64,000 nucleotides of DNA from Antiquaquibacter oligotrophicus (lineage in GTDB: Bacteria; Actinomycetota; Actinomycetes; Actinomycetales; Microbacteriaceae), in contig NZ_CP085036.1 of the NCBI RefSeq assembly GCF_020535405.1, positions 1 to 64,000 of the forward strand, given 5' to 3'. Below the pieces are notes generated by a model. It did not search any database. It saw only the letters and a list, made by a program, of their open reading frames with translations, and was not told the origin of the DNA. Below are positions 28,217 to 36,036 of this stretch, piece by piece; the stretch's first letter is position 1; the number at the start of each line of letters is the position of its first letter. Position numbers and translations under genes: made by a program.

Positions 28217-28780
28217 ATGGCCTCAACAGCTGACATCCGCAACGGAGTCGTTCTCAGCATGGACGGTGGACTCTGGAGCGTCATCGAGTTCCAGCACGTC
28301 AAGCCGGGCAAGGGAGGTGCGTTCGTTCGCACCAAGGTGAAGAACGTCATGACGGGCAAGGTCGTCGACCGTACGTTCAACGCGGGAGCCAAGGTCGAGG
28401 TCGAGACGGTCGACCGGTCGGACTTCCAGTACCTGTACCAGGACGGCGAGAACTTCGTTTTTATGGACCTGGGTACCTACGACCAGATCACCCTGTCGCC
28501 CGCTCAGGTGGGCGACGCCGCGAACTTCATGCTCGAGAACCAGAACGTGACCATCGCGCAGCACAACGGTGACCCGCTCTACGTCGAGCTCCCGGCATCC
28601 GTTGTCCTCGAGATCACGTACACCGAGCCGGGGCTCCAGGGTGACCGTTCCACGGGTGGCACCAAGCCCGCGACGGTGCAGACGGGCTACGAGATCCAGG
28701 TTCCGCTGTTCCTCGAGACCGGAACGAAGGTCAAGGTCGATACGCGTGACGGCAGCTACCTCGGGCGTGTGAACGACTAA
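28217..28780 (+). CDS. efp: elongation factor P
   Basis: EF-P binds between the ribosomal P and E sites and relieves stalling at polyproline stretches. The protein has 187 residues in three beta-barrel domains. The tip loop of domain I reads [14 protein letters not shown], with K32 at the tip position that is modified in some bacteria; no modification enzyme is seen in this window. nusB starts directly after the stop. Confidence 0.97.
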   Translation: MASTADIRNGVVLSMDGGLWSVIEFQHVKPGKGGAFVRTKVKNVMTGKVVDRTFNAGAKVEVETVDRSDFQYLYQDGENFVFMDLGTYDQITLSPAQVGDAANFMLENQNVTIAQHNGDPLYVELPASVVLEITYTEPGLQGDRSTGGTKPATVQTGYEIQVPLFLETGTKVKVDTRDGSYLGRVND

Positions 28781-29194
28781 GTGAGTGCTCGCACCAAGGC
28801 CCGCAAACGGGCCCTCGATGTGCTCTACGGCGCGGACGTGCGCGGAGAGTCCATCAACACCGTCCTCGGTGCCGAATCGCTCCGTGCCGCCGCCCAACCC
28901 GAGCGCTCTGCGTCGTGGGAGTACGCGCGCACGATCGTGACGGGTGTGACCGAGCACGGCGACGAGATCGACGAGCTCATTGAGACCTACTCGCAGGGGT
29001 GGCCGATCGCGCGCATGCCTGCCGTCGACAGGGCACTGCTGCGCATTGGCATTTGGGAGATCTTGTTCAACGACGAGGTTCCCGACAGCGTCGCTATCGC
29101 CGAGGCAGTCGAATCCGCACGTATCCACAGCACCGATGACTCCGCGGGTTTCGTCAACGGTTTGCTCGGTCGAATCGCCGCAACGCGCGGCTAA
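28781..29194 (+). CDS. nusB: transcription antitermination factor NusB
   Basis: NusB binds boxA RNA with NusE (S10) to support rRNA transcription. The all-helical protein has 137 residues. It begins ARTKARKRALDVLYGADV, and later shows [18 protein letters not shown] and VAIAEAVESARIHSTDDSAGFVNG, all typical. GTG 28781 follows the efp stop without a gap. The next gene begins after a 69-base gap that holds repeated GTNAC-like boxes. Confidence 0.95.
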   Translation: MSARTKARKRALDVLYGADVRGESINTVLGAESLRAAAQPERSASWEYARTIVTGVTEHGDEIDELIETYSQGWPIARMPAVDRALLRIGIWEILFNDEVPDSVAIAEAVESARIHSTDDSAGFVNGLLGRIAATRG

Positions 29195-29204
29195 CGCTCG
29201 TCAT

Positions 29205-29230
29205 GTAACGCTGCGTTACGCCTCGATTAC
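29205..29230 (+). promoter_or_regulatory. tandem GTNAC-like boxes upstream of the ABC importer
   Basis: GTAAC (29205), GTTAC (29215) and ATTAC (29226) start 10 and 11 bases apart, in the same orientation and one helical turn from each other. The first two also form a perfect 15-base palindrome around 29212. They end about 20 bases before the -10 box. Tandem GTNAC units with 11-base spacing are known for OmpR-type regulators such as the actinobacterial nitrogen regulator GlnR; the identity here is inference. Confidence 0.35.
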
Positions 29231-29247
29231 GAAGGATGGCGCCGAAC

Positions 29248-29267
29248 GCATAACGTGCTTGTTATGC
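29248..29267 (+). promoter_or_regulatory. inverted repeat over -10 box and start codon of the ABC ATPase gene
   Basis: GCATAAC and GTTATGC are perfect 7-base inverted repeats with a six-base spacer. The left arm includes most of the -10 hexamer TAACGT (29251-29256), and the right arm contains the ATG at 29264, seven bases after the hexamer. Geometry suggests a leaderless promoter that a dimeric repressor could cover. Confidence 0.4.
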
Positions 29268-30091
29268 CCCCCGCAACCGCCGTAGTATCGCGCGCCCTGA
29301 GCGTATCGCTCGACGACGTGTCGCGATCGTTTCCCGCGGCGACCAAGGGTGGAACCCCGCGACGCGTTCTGCGTGACGTGTCACTCGAGATTGCTCCGGG
29401 GGAGATTGTTGCCCTCATTGGCGCCTCGGGTAGCGGAAAGTCGACTCTGTTGCGCCAGGTTTCCGGCCTGGACCACCCGGATAGTGGGGACGTCCTCATC
29501 GGGGGAACTCCGCTTGTGGGAGTCGATCAGCGCTGTGCTGTCGCGTTCCAGGAGCCGCGCCTGCTTCCGTGGCGCACCATCGCGCACAACGTCGAACTCG
29601 GACTCCCGCACGGCACGCCGCGCACCGAAGGCCGGGCTCGTGTTGCAGAGCTGCTCAAGCTCGTTCAGCTCACGGATGCTGCTGACCTCAGGCCGCGCCA
29701 GATCTCCGGGGGAATGGCACAGCGCGCATCGCTCGCCCGTGCCCTCGCGCGAGGCCCAGGGGTGCTGCTGCTCGACGAGCCGTTCGGCGCTCTCGACGCG
29801 CTGACGCGTTTGAGCATGCAGGACCTCCTGCTCGACATCCATGCCGCGGAGGCCGCGACGATCCTCTTCGTCACTCATGACGTTGAGGAGGCGCTATACC
29901 TCGCCGATCGTGTCGTGCTGCTCGGCGTCGAGGCAGGTTATCGCTCCGACAGCGGGGCGGTCATCCGTTCTGTCATCACAGTGCCGGGGAAGCGACCTCG
30001 CGATCGCTCCGACGCGGCACTCGCACATCTTCGCGTCCAGCTCCTCGAGGGGCTTGGCGTTTCGACCCATCACCCACCACACACCTTCTGA
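29264..30091 (+). CDS. ABC transporter ATP-binding protein, NitT/TauT type
   Basis: The protein has 275 residues. Walker A is GASGSGKST at 53-61, the Q-loop FQEPRLLPW follows, the signature is SGGMAQRASLARAL near 148, Walker B is LLLDEPFGALD near 168, and the H-loop lies in FVTHDVEEAL. The FQEPRLLPW form is typical of nitrate/sulfonate/taurine importers. ATG 29264 is chosen because of the -10 box seven bases upstream; GTG 29255 is the alternative. It works with the lipoprotein and permease encoded next. The substrate cannot be read from sequence. Confidence 0.9.
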   Translation: MPPATAVVSRALSVSLDDVSRSFPAATKGGTPRRVLRDVSLEIAPGEIVALIGASGSGKSTLLRQVSGLDHPDSGDVLIGGTPLVGVDQRCAVAFQEPRLLPWRTIAHNVELGLPHGTPRTEGRARVAELLKLVQLTDAADLRPRQISGGMAQRASLARALARGPGVLLLDEPFGALDALTRLSMQDLLLDIHAAEAATILFVTHDVEEALYLADRVVLLGVEAGYRSDSGAVIRSVITVPGKRPRDRSDAALAHLRVQLLEGLGVSTHHPPHTF

Positions 30092-30105
30092 AGGACACAG
30101 CACCC

Positions 30106-31134
30106 ATGACCAAAAAACTCTTCCCGCTTCTCGCGGCGGCCGCGGCAGCAGCACTCGTGCTGACCGGCTGCGTCCAAGGCGAGGGCTCCGCCACCGATGT
30201 CGAGGAGCCGTCGACGACCGAGTGGAGCTCGGATGTTCTCAACATCGACTTTGCGACCTACAACCCGCTGAGCCTCATCATCAAGGACCAGGGCTGGCTC
30301 GAGGAGGCGACCGGCGGCGACGTCACGATCAACTGGATCCAGTCGGCTGGCTCCAACAAGGCCAATGAGGGTCTTCGCGCTGGTGCTCTCGATGTGGGTT
30401 CCACTGCAGGGTCGGCCGCGCTCCTGGCACGGTCGAACGGCTCGCCGATTCAGACCATCGAGGTCTACACGCAGCCGAACTGGGCCGCGCTGCTCGTTCC
30501 GGCCGGTTCATCCATCACAAGTGTCGAGGAGCTCGCGGGCAAGTCGATCGCCGCGACGAAGGGTACCGACCCGTACTTCTTCCTTCTGCAGGCTCTCGGT
30601 GAGGCGGGTCTTTCGCTGTCCGACGTCAACGTTCAGAACCTGCAGCACGCTGACGGCAAGGCCGCGCTCGAGTCCGGTGCCGTCGACGCGTGGTCGGGTC
30701 TCGACCCGCTGCTGTCAACGAGTGTCGCGACCGCCGGCTCGAAGATCATCTACGACAACATCGACTTCAACAGCTACGGCTTCCTCAACGCGACCGAGTC
30801 GTTCCTGGAGAAGTCTCCCGATCTCGCCCAGCTCGTGATCGACGCCTACGAGCACGCTCGTGCCTGGGCAATCGAGAACCCTGAGGAGACCGCCGCGATC
30901 CTTGCCGAGGTCGCAGCGATCGACACCGAGGTCGCCGAAGCGGTTCTCATCGACCGCACGGTCATCGACCTCGACCCGGTCCCGGGCGACAAGCAGCGTG
31001 AGGTGCTCGAGTTTATCGGCCCGATCTTTGTCGAGTCCGGTGACGTCGCGAACCAAGACGACATCGACGAGGCGCTCGATTCGCTCTTCAACACGACGTA
31101 CATCGAGGCCGCCGACCCCGCACGGTTTGGTTGA
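30106..31134 (+). CDS. ABC transporter substrate-binding lipoprotein, NitT/TauT type
   Basis: The protein has 342 residues. A lipoprotein signal peptide ends in the lipobox LTGC with C22 as the lipidated residue. The mature part resembles SsuA/TauA-type binding proteins: a LSLIIKDQGWLEEAT opening, IQSAGSNKANEGLRAGALDVG, then VEELAGKSIAATKGTDPYFF and LESGAVDAWSGLDPLL. The family imports sulfonates, taurine, nitrate, bicarbonate or pyrimidine precursors; the ligand here is unknown. GAAGGA lies upstream of ATG 30106. The lipobox suggests processing by Lgt, whose gene is at 57.8 kb. Confidence 0.9.
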   Translation: MTKKLFPLLAAAAAAALVLTGCVQGEGSATDVEEPSTTEWSSDVLNIDFATYNPLSLIIKDQGWLEEATGGDVTINWIQSAGSNKANEGLRAGALDVGSTAGSAALLARSNGSPIQTIEVYTQPNWAALLVPAGSSITSVEELAGKSIAATKGTDPYFFLLQALGEAGLSLSDVNVQNLQHADGKAALESGAVDAWSGLDPLLSTSVATAGSKIIYDNIDFNSYGFLNATESFLEKSPDLAQLVIDAYEHARAWAIENPEETAAILAEVAAIDTEVAEAVLIDRTVIDLDPVPGDKQREVLEFIGPIFVESGDVANQDDIDEALDSLFNTTYIEAADPARFG

Positions 31135-32030
31135 TATTGCCTAAGCGTCCGTCAGAGCTCGCAGCCGACTCCTCCGAGAAGGAGTCGGCTGCGAGCCTGT
31201 TGCAATACAGCTCGAGTTTCGGGTACTCCGCGGCCGGAACCGCAACCAGCTCACGATCAACTCGCGCTGCGCGTTCGTCCCGGCGCGGCTGGTTCATCGC
31301 CGCAGGAGCCGTTCTTCCGGTTGTACTCGTCATTTTCTGGCAGTTCCTGTCGACCTCGGGCCTCGTTCCGTCGTACCGGCTTCCCACCCCGGTTGCGGTG
31401 GTCCAGTCCGGCATCGATCTGGCCGTGAGCGGACTGCTCGGTCAATACATCGCGATCTCGCTTCAGCGTGTTCTGCTCGGCTTCTTCGCGGGCGCGATCG
31501 TCGGACTCGCGTTGGGAGCGCTCGTTGGACTCTCACGGTGGGGGAGCGCGTTCCTCTCGCCAACTATTGGCGGCATTCGCGCCGTGCCATCACTCGCATG
31601 GGTTCCGCTGCTCATCATGTACCTCGGCATCAATGAGGACTCGAAGGTGACCCTCATCGCGATCGGCGCACTGTTTCCCGTCTACACCACGGTGTCGGGA
31701 GCGTTGCGTCACGTCGATCCGCACCTCGTGGAGCTCGGCCGCGCCTACGGCCTCGGCCGGATGTCGCTGCTGGCTCAAGTACAGCTGCCCGCTGTCATCC
31801 CGAGTGTGGTCTCCGGGCTCCGACTAGCATTGGCGCAGTCCTGGCTCTTCCTCGTGGCCGCGGAACTCATCGCCTCGTCGATGGGTCTCGGATTCCTTTT
31901 GGTCGATTCGCAGAACAACGGCCGTATCGACCGCATCTTTCTCGCGATCATCATCCTTGCCGTTCTCGGCAAAACGACGGATGCCCTCATCGGGCTGCTC
32001 GAGCGTTACTTGCTCAAGCGCTGGGGCTAA
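31131..32030 (+). CDS. ABC transporter permease, NitT/TauT type
   Basis: The protein has 299 residues from TTG 31131, which overlaps the lipoprotein stop by four bases. A 50-residue polar N-terminus precedes about six membrane segments, the first at about 53-75. The EAA loop contacting the ATPase reads ELGRAYGLGRMSLLAQVQLPAVIP, seen in shorter pieces around the centre. The start is unsure: TTG 31137 and TTG 31200 are alternatives. Codons for residues 9-22 coincide with a perfect 17-bp hairpin, so the N-terminal 23 residues may be non-coding RNA structure rather than protein. Confidence 0.87.
   Translation: MILPKRPSELAADSSEKESAASLLQYSSSFGYSAAGTATSSRSTRAARSSRRGWFIAAGAVLPVVLVIFWQFLSTSGLVPSYRLPTPVAVVQSGIDLAVSGLLGQYIAISLQRVLLGFFAGAIVGLALGALVGLSRWGSAFLSPTIGGIRAVPSLAWVPLLIMYLGINEDSKVTLIAIGALFPVYTTVSGALRHVDPHLVELGRAYGLGRMSLLAQVQLPAVIPSVVSGLRLALAQSWLFLVAAELIASSMGLGFLLVDSQNNGRIDRIFLAIIILAVLGKTTDALIGLLERYLLKRWG
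31157..31196 (+). terminator. perfect 17-bp hairpin at the 5' end of the permease gene
   Basis: GCTCGCAGCCGACTCCT and AGGAGTCGGCTGCGAGC pair perfectly around a six-base CCGAGA loop, 23 bases after the lipoprotein stop. No U-tract follows. It is a likely partial terminator or mRNA 3'-end stabiliser that would keep binding-protein levels above permease levels. Confidence 0.65.
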
Positions 32031-32042
32031 CCGCCGCCAGAG

Positions 32043-32082
32043 ACACGTAAGGGGTCGACCTCGCGGTCGACCCCTTACGTGT
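32043..32082. terminator. bidirectional terminator hairpin between permease and DoxX genes
   Basis: ACACGTAAGGGGTCGACC and GGTCGACCCCTTACGTGT form a perfect 18-bp stem around a TCGC loop, 12 bases after the permease stop and 7 bases before the convergent DoxX stop. Its position between convergent genes fits termination in both directions. Confidence 0.75.
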
Positions 32083-32089
32083 TTGAGCG

Positions 32090-32608
32090 TCAACGACGCT
32101 TCGCGTGTGCCGTGCTGTAACCCGCAACAACAAGCAGGCCGGCGATGAGCACGAGGTTCTTCGCGATGAACTCACCCTCGAACGTGACGAAAAGCGGGTT
32201 GCCCGTGAAGACAACTGCGGGGTAGATCACGAACACGGCAAAGGTGCCGAGGAGGTGTGCAATCTGCACGGCTGCGACCCAGGGCACGAGCACGCCGGCG
32301 ATGAGCAGGCCGCCGAGGATGACCTCGACGATTCCCATTCCGGTCACGGCGACGTTTGCGGGAAGGAACGGCATCATGGCAGCGACAAGGTCACCGACAG
32401 GGGTGGCGCCGATGACTTTCAGTACACCGAACCAGAGATAGACGACGCCGAGTGCAATGCGCAGGAGCGGGATGGAGGTCGGCTTGATGACGGCGATCGT
32501 GAGATCGACGAGGTCCGCGACCCAGGCGAACGGGGGACGCTTCGCCGGTGCGGTGGGTTCGACTGCGTCGGGAGTTGGCGCGGGGCGAACGGGTGTGTGG
32601 AGGGACAT
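32090..32608 (-). CDS. DoxX-family membrane protein
   Basis: The protein has 172 residues. A Pro-rich cytoplasmic N-terminus (1-30) is followed by four predicted membrane segments (about 48-66, 84-108, 111-130, 148-165). The LLRIALGVVYLWFGVLKV segment and GMGIVEVILGGLLIAG are typical of DoxX/DoxD-like small membrane proteins. Some family members take part in thiosulfate oxidation or redox balance, but most are uncharacterised, so no role is assigned. ATG 32608 has AAAGGAA upstream. It converges with the ABC permease and diverges from pyrR. Confidence 0.82.
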   Translation of the reverse strand: MSLHTPVRPAPTPDAVEPTAPAKRPPFAWVADLVDLTIAVIKPTSIPLLRIALGVVYLWFGVLKVIGATPVGDLVAAMMPFLPANVAVTGMGIVEVILGGLLIAGVLVPWVAAVQIAHLLGTFAVFVIYPAVVFTGNPLFVTFEGEFIAKNLVLIAGLLVVAGYSTAHAKRR

Positions 32609-32652
32609 CGGTGATTCCTTTCAACGGGAGGGTGACGTGGTTCCACGCTCCC

Positions 32653-32672
32653 GTGCCCGTCGTCCCGGGCAC
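32653..32672. other. hairpin in the divergent DoxX-pyrR gap
   Basis: GTGCCCG and CGGGCAC form a 7-bp inverted repeat with a six-base spacer, about midway in the 174-base gap. It lies upstream of both genes. Its role is not clear: either a weak terminator remnant or an operator. Confidence 0.3.
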
Positions 32673-32722
32673 GAGGGGCTTTCGTCACGACATGTCGGGC
32701 ATCCGGTCCCGGCACCGGTGGG

Positions 32723-32728
32723 TATAGT
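32723..32728 (+). promoter_or_regulatory. -10 hexamer of the pyr operon
   Basis: TATAGT would start transcription near 32735, giving a leader of about 48 bases that contains the PyrR-binding hairpin and the pyrR ribosome site. Confidence 0.6.
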
Positions 32729-32750
32729 TGGGTGACCGACATCCTTTAAG

Positions 32751-32777
32751 TTCCGTCCTGTGAGGCGGGGAAGGAGG
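32751..32777 (+). promoter_or_regulatory. PyrR-binding RNA hairpin overlapping the pyrR ribosome site
   Basis: CGTC (32754-32757), hexaloop CTGTGA (32758-32763) and GGCG (32764-32767) match the PyrR target, whose loop is CNGNGA closed by a short stem with a purine bulge below. Here GG (32768-32769) forms the bulge, and TTC with GAA closes the lower stem at 32751-32753 and 32770-32772. The Shine-Dalgarno GGAAGGAGG (32769-32777) overlaps the 3' side, so PyrR with UMP should block translation, as shown for mycobacterial pyrR. Confidence 0.8.
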
Positions 32778-32782
32778 TCAGA

Positions 32783-33310
32783 GTGACTGCACGCGTTGTG
32801 CTGCAGCAGGCTGACATCGCCCGAGCGTTGACTCGGATCTCCCACGAGATCCTGGAGTCCAATCGAGGTGGCTCAGATCTCGTTATTCTCGGCATCCCCA
32901 CGCGGGGTGTCCTCCTCGCCGAGCGCATCGGACGCATCCTGGACAGCATCGAACCGGGGTCCGGCACCGTGGGCTCCCTCGACGTGACGATGTACCGCGA
33001 CGACCTTGCGACTAATCCCACACGAACGCCCGCCAGAACGGCGATCCCCGATGGAGGGATCGACGGCAAGACGGTTGTTCTCGTGGACGACGTTCTCTAC
33101 TCGGGGCGCACGATCCGCGCAGCGCTCGATGCACTCGGTGATATCGGACGAGCGCGAGCGGTGCGGTTGGCCGTTCTCGTCGACCGAGGGCATCGCGAGC
33201 TTCCGATCCGGGCCGACTTCGTGGGCAAAAACTTGCCGACGTCGGCGTCGGAGCGCATCAATGTGCGTCTGGCGGAAACTGACGATCGTGAAGAGGTGAC
33301 AATCCAGTGA
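32783..33310 (+). CDS. pyrR: bifunctional pyr operon regulator/uracil phosphoribosyltransferase PyrR
   Basis: PyrR binds pyr mRNA when UMP or UTP is plentiful and lowers pyr expression; it also has uracil phosphoribosyltransferase activity. The protein has 175 residues. The PRPP loop is [14 protein letters not shown] at about 98-111, and [13 protein letters not shown] gives the PPi loop. The GTG start lies six bases after a GGAAGGAGG ribosome site. Its own leader carries the predicted PyrR target. The stop overlaps pyrB by four bases. Confidence 0.97.
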   Translation: MTARVVLQQADIARALTRISHEILESNRGGSDLVILGIPTRGVLLAERIGRILDSIEPGSGTVGSLDVTMYRDDLATNPTRTPARTAIPDGGIDGKTVVLVDDVLYSGRTIRAALDALGDIGRARAVRLAVLVDRGHRELPIRADFVGKNLPTSASERINVRLAETDDREEVTIQ

Positions 33311-34251
33311 GACACCTTCTCTCCACGGCGGACCTCTCGCGGGATTCCGCTATCGCGTTGCTCGATCTGGCCGAAGACATGGCCGACGTATCGAACCGTG
33401 AGGTCAAGAAGCTCCCCACGCTGCGGGGTCGCACTGTCGTAAATCTTTTCTTCGAGGACTCGACACGCACTCGAGTGTCGTTCGAACTGGCCGCCAAACG
33501 GCTGAGCGCCGACGTCATCACCTTCAGCGCCAAAGGATCAAGCGTGTCGAAGGGCGAGAGCCTCAAGGACACATCGCAGACGCTCGCCGCCATGGGTGCG
33601 GATGGCGTCGTCATCCGGCACTCAGCGTCCGGTGCCCCGCGGGTCCTCGCCGATAGTGGGTGGATCGACGCGGCCATCGTCAATGCGGGTGACGGCACAC
33701 ACGAGCATCCGACACAGGCCCTGCTGGATGCGTTCACCATGCGCAAGCGTATTCACGGCGTTGCGTCGCGCGGCCGTGCTCTTGACGGCGTGCGGGTGGT
33801 GATTGTCGGCGACATCCTCCACTCCCGGGTGGCCCGCTCCAACGTCTGGCTGCTCTCGACTCTCGGTGCCGAGGTGACCCTCGTCGCACCAGCGACCCTG
33901 CTCCCCGTGACGACGTCAACGTGGCCGGTTGCCGTGTCTCACAATCTCGACGATGCACTGTCGACAACGCCGGATGTCGTCATGATGCTGCGTATTCAGG
34001 CGGAACGTATGAACGCCGCGTTTTTCCCTTCGTCGCGCGAGTACTCACGTCAGTGGGGACTCGATGACGACAGAGTCGCTCGACTGCCAGCGGATACCAT
34101 GGTCATGCACCCCGGGCCCATGAACCGCGGCCTCGAGATATCGGCCGGCGCAGCCGATTCGGCCCGCTCGACCGTTCTCGAGCAAGTAGCCAACGGGGTA
34201 TCGATAAGGATGGCTGTGCTCTTTCACCTACTCTCCGGCAGCGACTCGTGA
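33307..34251 (+). CDS. pyrB: aspartate carbamoyltransferase catalytic subunit
   Basis: PyrB joins carbamoyl phosphate and aspartate, the first committed pyrimidine step. The protein has 314 residues. The carbamoyl phosphate motif is [12 protein letters not shown] with STRTR at 52-56, followed by [12 protein letters not shown], the [12 protein letters not shown] stretch and [12 protein letters not shown] near the C-terminus. No regulatory PyrI subunit gene is seen. GTG 33307 overlaps the pyrR stop by four bases, and the stop overlaps pyrC by four. Confidence 0.97.
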   Translation: MRHLLSTADLSRDSAIALLDLAEDMADVSNREVKKLPTLRGRTVVNLFFEDSTRTRVSFELAAKRLSADVITFSAKGSSVSKGESLKDTSQTLAAMGADGVVIRHSASGAPRVLADSGWIDAAIVNAGDGTHEHPTQALLDAFTMRKRIHGVASRGRALDGVRVVIVGDILHSRVARSNVWLLSTLGAEVTLVAPATLLPVTTSTWPVAVSHNLDDALSTTPDVVMMLRIQAERMNAAFFPSSREYSRQWGLDDDRVARLPADTMVMHPGPMNRGLEISAGAADSARSTVLEQVANGVSIRMAVLFHLLSGSDS

Positions 34252-35549
34252 ACATCACGGTAAAGGGAGCCGCGCTTCCGGGCGGAGCGCGCACGGACAT
34301 CCACATCGTCGACGGTCGTTTCGCCGAAACGGCGGATGCCCGAGCAACGGTTATCGATGCCGAGGGCCTCATCGCCCTACCGGGACTTGTTGACCTCCAT
34401 ACGCACCTGAGGGAGCCGGGCTTCGAGCAGAGCGAAACGGTACTGACCGGCTCGCGCGCGGCCGCGGCCGGGGGCTTCACCGCGGTGTTCGCCATGGCGA
34501 ACACGAGTCCCGTACAGGACACCGCGGGGGTCGTCGAGCAGGTCCAATCGCTCGGCGAACGCCACGGGTACGTGACGGTGCGCCCCATCGGCGCGGTCAC
34601 CGTCGGACTCGCGGGGGAGAAGCTTGCCGAAATCGGCGCGATGGCCCAGTCCCGCGCCCGGGTCCGGGTGTTCTCCGATGACGGGCTCTGCGTGCACGAC
34701 CCACTTCTCATGCGTCGCGCATTGGAGTATGTGAGCACGTTCGGGGGTGTTGTGGCGCAGCACGCCCAGGAGCCGCGCCTGACGATCGGTGCCCAGCTCA
34801 ACGAGGGTGCCCTGTCGAGCGAACTCGGTCTCGCTGGATGGCCGGCCGTCGCGGAGGAGTCGATCATTGCGCGCGATGTACTGCTCGCCGAACACGTCGG
34901 AGCGCGGCTGCACGTGTGCCACGTCTCCACCGCTGGCTCGGTCGACGTCATCCGGTGGGCGAAAGCTCGCGGCATCTCGGTCACCGCGGAGGTAACTCCA
35001 CACCACCTGCTCCTCACTGAGGAGTTGGCCAGGGGATACGACTCGCGCTTCAAGGTCAACCCGCCGTTGCGTCGGGACGAGGACGTCCACGCACTGCGTG
35101 CCGCCCTCGCCGATGGGACCATCGACATCGTGGCAACCGACCACGCTCCGCACCCCGTCGAGGCCAAGGAGTGTGCGTGGGATGAAGCGGCCAATGGCAT
35201 GGTCGGGCTCGAGTCAGCCCTCTCGGTGGTCCAAGCGGCGGTTGTCGACACCGGGATGCTCGCGTGGGAGGACGTGGCGCGGGTCATGTCGAGCGCGCCA
35301 GCGGCCATCGGGCTCCTGGATGGGTACGACTCTCCGTTTGACGTCGGATCGCCGGCGAACCTCGTGCTCGTGGACCCGGCCGCCCGCCGCGATTTCTCCA
35401 CGGCAGACCTGCGAGGCAAGTCGGTCAACTCTCCCTATTTGGGTCGCTCGCTACCGGGGAGGGTCGTCGCGACCATTCATGACGGGCGCCCCACGGTGCT
35501 GGACGGCGAGTTGCTCGCTCCCGAGATAGTGGGTGGTCGGCATGGATAG
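34248..35549 (+). CDS. pyrC: dihydroorotase
   Basis: PyrC cyclises carbamoyl aspartate to dihydroorotate. The protein has 433 residues, a class I type amidohydrolase. Metal-binding H51 and H53 lie in [12 protein letters not shown], later histidines in VCHVST and TPHHLLL, and the catalytic aspartate in [17 protein letters not shown] 34248 overlaps the pyrB stop by four bases. The 3' end overlaps the small membrane protein gene by eight bases. Confidence 0.97.
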   Translation: MNITVKGAALPGGARTDIHIVDGRFAETADARATVIDAEGLIALPGLVDLHTHLREPGFEQSETVLTGSRAAAAGGFTAVFAMANTSPVQDTAGVVEQVQSLGERHGYVTVRPIGAVTVGLAGEKLAEIGAMAQSRARVRVFSDDGLCVHDPLLMRRALEYVSTFGGVVAQHAQEPRLTIGAQLNEGALSSELGLAGWPAVAEESIIARDVLLAEHVGARLHVCHVSTAGSVDVIRWAKARGISVTAEVTPHHLLLTEELARGYDSRFKVNPPLRRDEDVHALRAALADGTIDIVATDHAPHPVEAKECAWDEAANGMVGLESALSVVQAAVVDTGMLAWEDVARVMSSAPAAIGLLDGYDSPFDVGSPANLVLVDPAARRDFSTADLRGKSVNSPYLGRSLPGRVVATIHDGRPTVLDGELLAPEIVGGRHG

Positions 35550-36036
35550 GGGCATCCTGCTCGCTCTCGTTCTCGTACTACTCGTTGTGCTGCTGGCACT
35601 CTTGCCGCTTGGCTGGTACGCCAGACGGCGTCGGCAGAAGGATGTTGTCGCCCCGATTTCGGCACCGACCGATCTCGGCACCGTCGTCGGTTCGTTCGCC
35701 GGCAAATATGTAGCGACGACGGCATCCGGCGACCCGTACGACCGCATCGCCGTTCACGGACTCGGATTTCGGAGCGCGGTGACGGTGACGGTGAGCGACA
35801 CCGGCGTGCTCCTCGTTCGTCCGGGCACTCCTGATGTCTGGATTCCCCGGGCTGACCTGCTGTCGCTGCAACGCGCCACGTGGACCATTGACAGAGTTGT
35901 GGAACCCGGGGGACTCCAGCTCATCGAATGGACGCTCGGCTCCCGCGCCGTGGCGACCTATCTCAGACTCGACAACCCCGCGGCCTTCGAGGCCGCACTC
36001 TCCCCGTACCTCCCCATCGAAAGGCAGGCTTCGTGA
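35542..36036 (+). CDS. conserved membrane protein of the pyr operon, PH-like
   Basis: The protein has 164 residues: one N-terminal membrane segment (about 4-26), a basic RRRRQK stop-transfer, and a cytoplasmic beta-rich domain of about 120 residues. The sequence [28 protein letters not shown] resembles bacterial PH-like domains. A membrane protein at this position between pyrC and carA is conserved in actinobacteria (Rv1382 in M. tuberculosis), but its role is unknown. ATG 35542 overlaps pyrC by eight bases; GTG 35533 is an alternative. The stop overlaps carA by four bases. Confidence 0.85.
   Translation: MDRGILLALVLVLLVVLLALLPLGWYARRRRQKDVVAPISAPTDLGTVVGSFAGKYVATTASGDPYDRIAVHGLGFRSAVTVTVSDTGVLLVRPGTPDVWIPRADLLSLQRATWTIDRVVEPGGLQLIEWTLGSRAVATYLRLDNPAAFEAALSPYLPIERQAS

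Noticed and set aside
29264..32608. Sulfonate or thiosulfate pathway assignment for the ABC-DoxX block
   Set aside because: NitT/TauT importers take many ligands, and DoxX proteins are mostly uncharacterised; no sulfur enzyme gene is nearby.
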